Shown here in pieces: positions 6,786-8,256 of a stretch of DNA of 8,256 bases. The DNA lies in contig DAHZZC010000174.1 in the NCBI GenBank assembly GCA_027435495.1, positions 1 through 8,256 on the forward strand. The letters run 5' to 3'. A model generated the notes under the pieces. The model made no database searches. It had not been told where the DNA came from and was given only the letters and a program-made list of their open reading frames with translations. Position 1 is the first letter of the stretch. Each line of letters begins with the position of its first letter. The position numbers were made by a program, and so were the translations under genes. Source of the stretch: Planctomycetales bacterium. Its GTDB lineage: Bacteria; Planctomycetota; Planctomycetia; Isosphaerales; Isosphaeraceae.

Positions 6786-8256
6786 TCACCCCACCGGAAA
6801 CCGCTCGACGACCGCATTGGCGATCTCGATATAGATCGGGATGCCGACGGTCACGTTCCAGGAGAAGGTCAGTCCGAGCGAGGCGGCGAGCGGCAGGGTC
6901 GGGCTGGCCTCGGGGATCGCCAGCCGCTGGACGGCCGGAACGGCGATGTACGAGGCTGCGCCGCAGAGAACGGCGAAGAGGACATAGCTGCCCGGTAGGA
7001 ACGGCGTGTGTGTCAGGTGGGCGTAAGTGTGGACGACCGCGATGCCGATCGTCGCGAACAGGACCGGGGCGATCAGGCCAAAGGCGATGAAGGCAGGACC
7101 CGCGGATTTGAGGTCTCTCATCTTCCGCGAGGCGGTCATCCCCATCTCCAGCAGGAAGAGGCAAAGGACGCCCTGAAACATGTTGAGAAAGAAGTGGTCG
7201 TCCTCTCGGGTGACCTTCTCGCCCTGAAGCTGGCTGATCATCCCGATGAGGATGCCGCCGAAGAGGAGGTAAAGTCGCGGGTTGAGCAGCACCTCGTGGA
7301 GCAGTCGGGCGGTGATCAGTGGTGATTTCTTGCTCTCACCACGGTCACCGTCGCGCTCGGGGTGCTCGCGTTTCTCCATGGAGAGCTCCAGCACCTCCTC
7401 ATCGATTTGCTCGCGGCGGTCGGGAACGTGGTCGCCGACCGGTCGGGGCGTCGGCCTGGCTTGCGGGTCGTAACCGGGCTCGTCGGGCATGTTCCCCAGC
7501 GCGTCCATCCCGCGGTGCCGGAGCCGGGCGACCAGATAGAGCGCGACCAGGCATCCAGGGATCTCCATCACGGCGAGCATCACCGGCATGTAGGCGTCGA
7601 ATCGCAGCCCGACCGTCCCAAGCACGCCGACACAGGTGGCGAACGTCCCGGCCGAGTCGGAACCGTAGAAACCGGCCACCGTCGCCTTGTCAACCCGTCG
7701 CATCGGCGTCATCGCCGAGAGCAGTACGTAGGCGAGCACCCCGACTCCCAGGTTGGTCAGGAACCCCACCACCATGAACCCGGCGACATTGCCGAAGAGC
7801 GACGGGTCGATCTTCGCCAGCTCCTCGCCGCCGTGCCAGCCAATCGCCAGCAAAAGGTAAATCGTCAGCGCCTGGTACATCGCATAGGGAAACTCAAACT
7901 CGACCTTGAGGATCGGAACCAGAAACCCCAGATAGAAAAACAAAAGCAGCGGCTTGAACAGGTTGTGCGTGAAGTTGTGCCAGAACTCGCGGAGAATCGG
8001 CCCGCGCGCCTTCGGCCGCGCCTCGTCGATCTCCAGGCCCGAGGCAACCACCCCCTCGTGGACGACCACCTTCGTCCCGGGCCTCAACTGGCGAAGCTCC
8101 ACATTCCCCCCCGGCCTCGACGTCGAGGGACGCACCAGCGCCGACAGATTCACCGAGACATCCTGCTTCGACGTCTCGTCGCGAATCACGGCCTGCGCCG
8201 TCGCATGATCAATCGATTGAACCTCGCCCCGGATCGGACCGTCGGCCGCAATCGCC
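6786..8256 (-). CDS. sbtA: SbtA-like sodium-dependent bicarbonate transporter with an N-terminal extension (5' end outside window)
   Basis: SbtA-family (DUF897) permeases import bicarbonate with Na+ across the inner membrane. About 10 hydrophobic segments form two inverted repeats. Counting from the GTG at 8189: GFYGSDSAGTFATCVG (173-188) matches the broken helix of the first half, and CGAASYIAVPAVQRLAIPEA (409-428) with GLTFSWNVTVGIPIY (439-453) matches the second. Between the halves lies a charged loop at about 222-290, rich in Pro, Asp, Glu and Arg. A GTG at 8189 gives 467 residues, but it has no ribosome site and the frame stays open for 22 more codons to the window edge, so the real start is probably upstream. 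About 100 residues precede the first helix, with beta-strand-like runs (GEVQSID; LRQLRPGTKVVVHEG) resembling a small beta-barrel. Cyanobacterial SbtA has about 370 residues and lacks such an extension. No SbtB (PII-like regulator) gene is seen. Family call is good; substrate is inferred, supported by dabAB next door. Confidence 0.85.
   Translation of the reverse strand, partial: AIAADGPIRGEVQSIDHATAQAVIRDETSKQDVSVNLSALVRPSTSRPGGNVELRQLRPGTKVVVHEGVVASGLEIDEARPKARGPILREFWHNFTHNLFKPLLLFFYLGFLVPILKVEFEFPYAMYQALTIYLLLAIGWHGGEELAKIDPSLFGNVAGFMVVGFLTNLGVGVLAYVLLSAMTPMRRVDKATVAGFYGSDSAGTFATCVGVLGTVGLRFDAYMPVMLAVMEIPGCLVALYLVARLRHRGMDALGNMPDEPGYDPQARPTPRPVGDHVPDRREQIDEEVLELSMEKREHPERDGDRGESKKSPLITARLLHEVLLNPRLYLLFGGILIGMISQLQGEKVTREDDHFFLNMFQGVLCLFLLEMGMTASRKMRDLKSAGPAFIAFGLIAPVLFATIGIAVVHTYAHLTHTPFLPGSYVLFAVLCGAASYIAVPAVQRLAIPEASPTLPLAASLGLTFSWNVTVGIPIYIEIANAVVERFPVG

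Overview
The window is high-GC bacterial DNA dominated by one leftward (minus-strand) gene cluster for inorganic carbon (Ci) uptake. In transcription order it holds: an SbtA-type sodium/bicarbonate symporter, cut by the right edge of the window; dabA, a long form of the zinc-containing DAB subunit (DUF2309/UPF0753); dabB, a NuoL-like membrane partner; a second antiporter-like (NuoM/NuoN-like) membrane protein; and a small YjbQ/UPF0047 protein. The last three genes are tightly packed. Both dabB to NuoM-like and NuoM-like to yjbQ share a 4-base ATGA stop/start overlap, so they are almost certainly one transcript with coupled translation. The left edge holds only the 3' end of a convergent plus-strand gene whose C-terminus looks like an SGNH/GDSL hydrolase.

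Layout: 1-182, tail of a putative SGNH hydrolase (+). 183-197, 15-base convergent gap. 198-620, yjbQ (-). 617-2092, NuoM-like subunit (-). 2089-3468, dabB (-). 3469-3607, a lower-GC leader with a perfect 9-bp inverted repeat. 3608-6676, dabA (-). 6677-6785, a strikingly AT-rich gap (about a quarter G+C over 6701-6780) carrying short inverted and direct repeats and probable promoter elements for dabA. 6786-8256, sbtA-like gene (-), open through the window end.

How the genes may work together: SbtA-family proteins import bicarbonate with sodium. In DAB, DabA is thought to carry a carbonic-anhydrase-like zinc site and DabB to couple CO2 hydration to a cation gradient, trapping bicarbonate inside the cell. 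Side by side they would give a cell two routes to cytosolic bicarbonate, one from external bicarbonate and one from CO2. No RuBisCO, carboxysome or carbonic anhydrase gene is visible, so the bicarbonate could equally serve carboxylases of a heterotroph.

The organism is inferred, not proven. Base composition, the long form of DabA and the style of the membrane proteins suggest a Planctomycetes member, perhaps near Isosphaeraceae. The unusual parts are the second antiporter-like subunit, which appears to have lost the acidic and lysine residues of the ion path; the short DabB, which lacks the last transmembrane part of the antiporter fold; and a soluble, beta-rich extension in front of SbtA.
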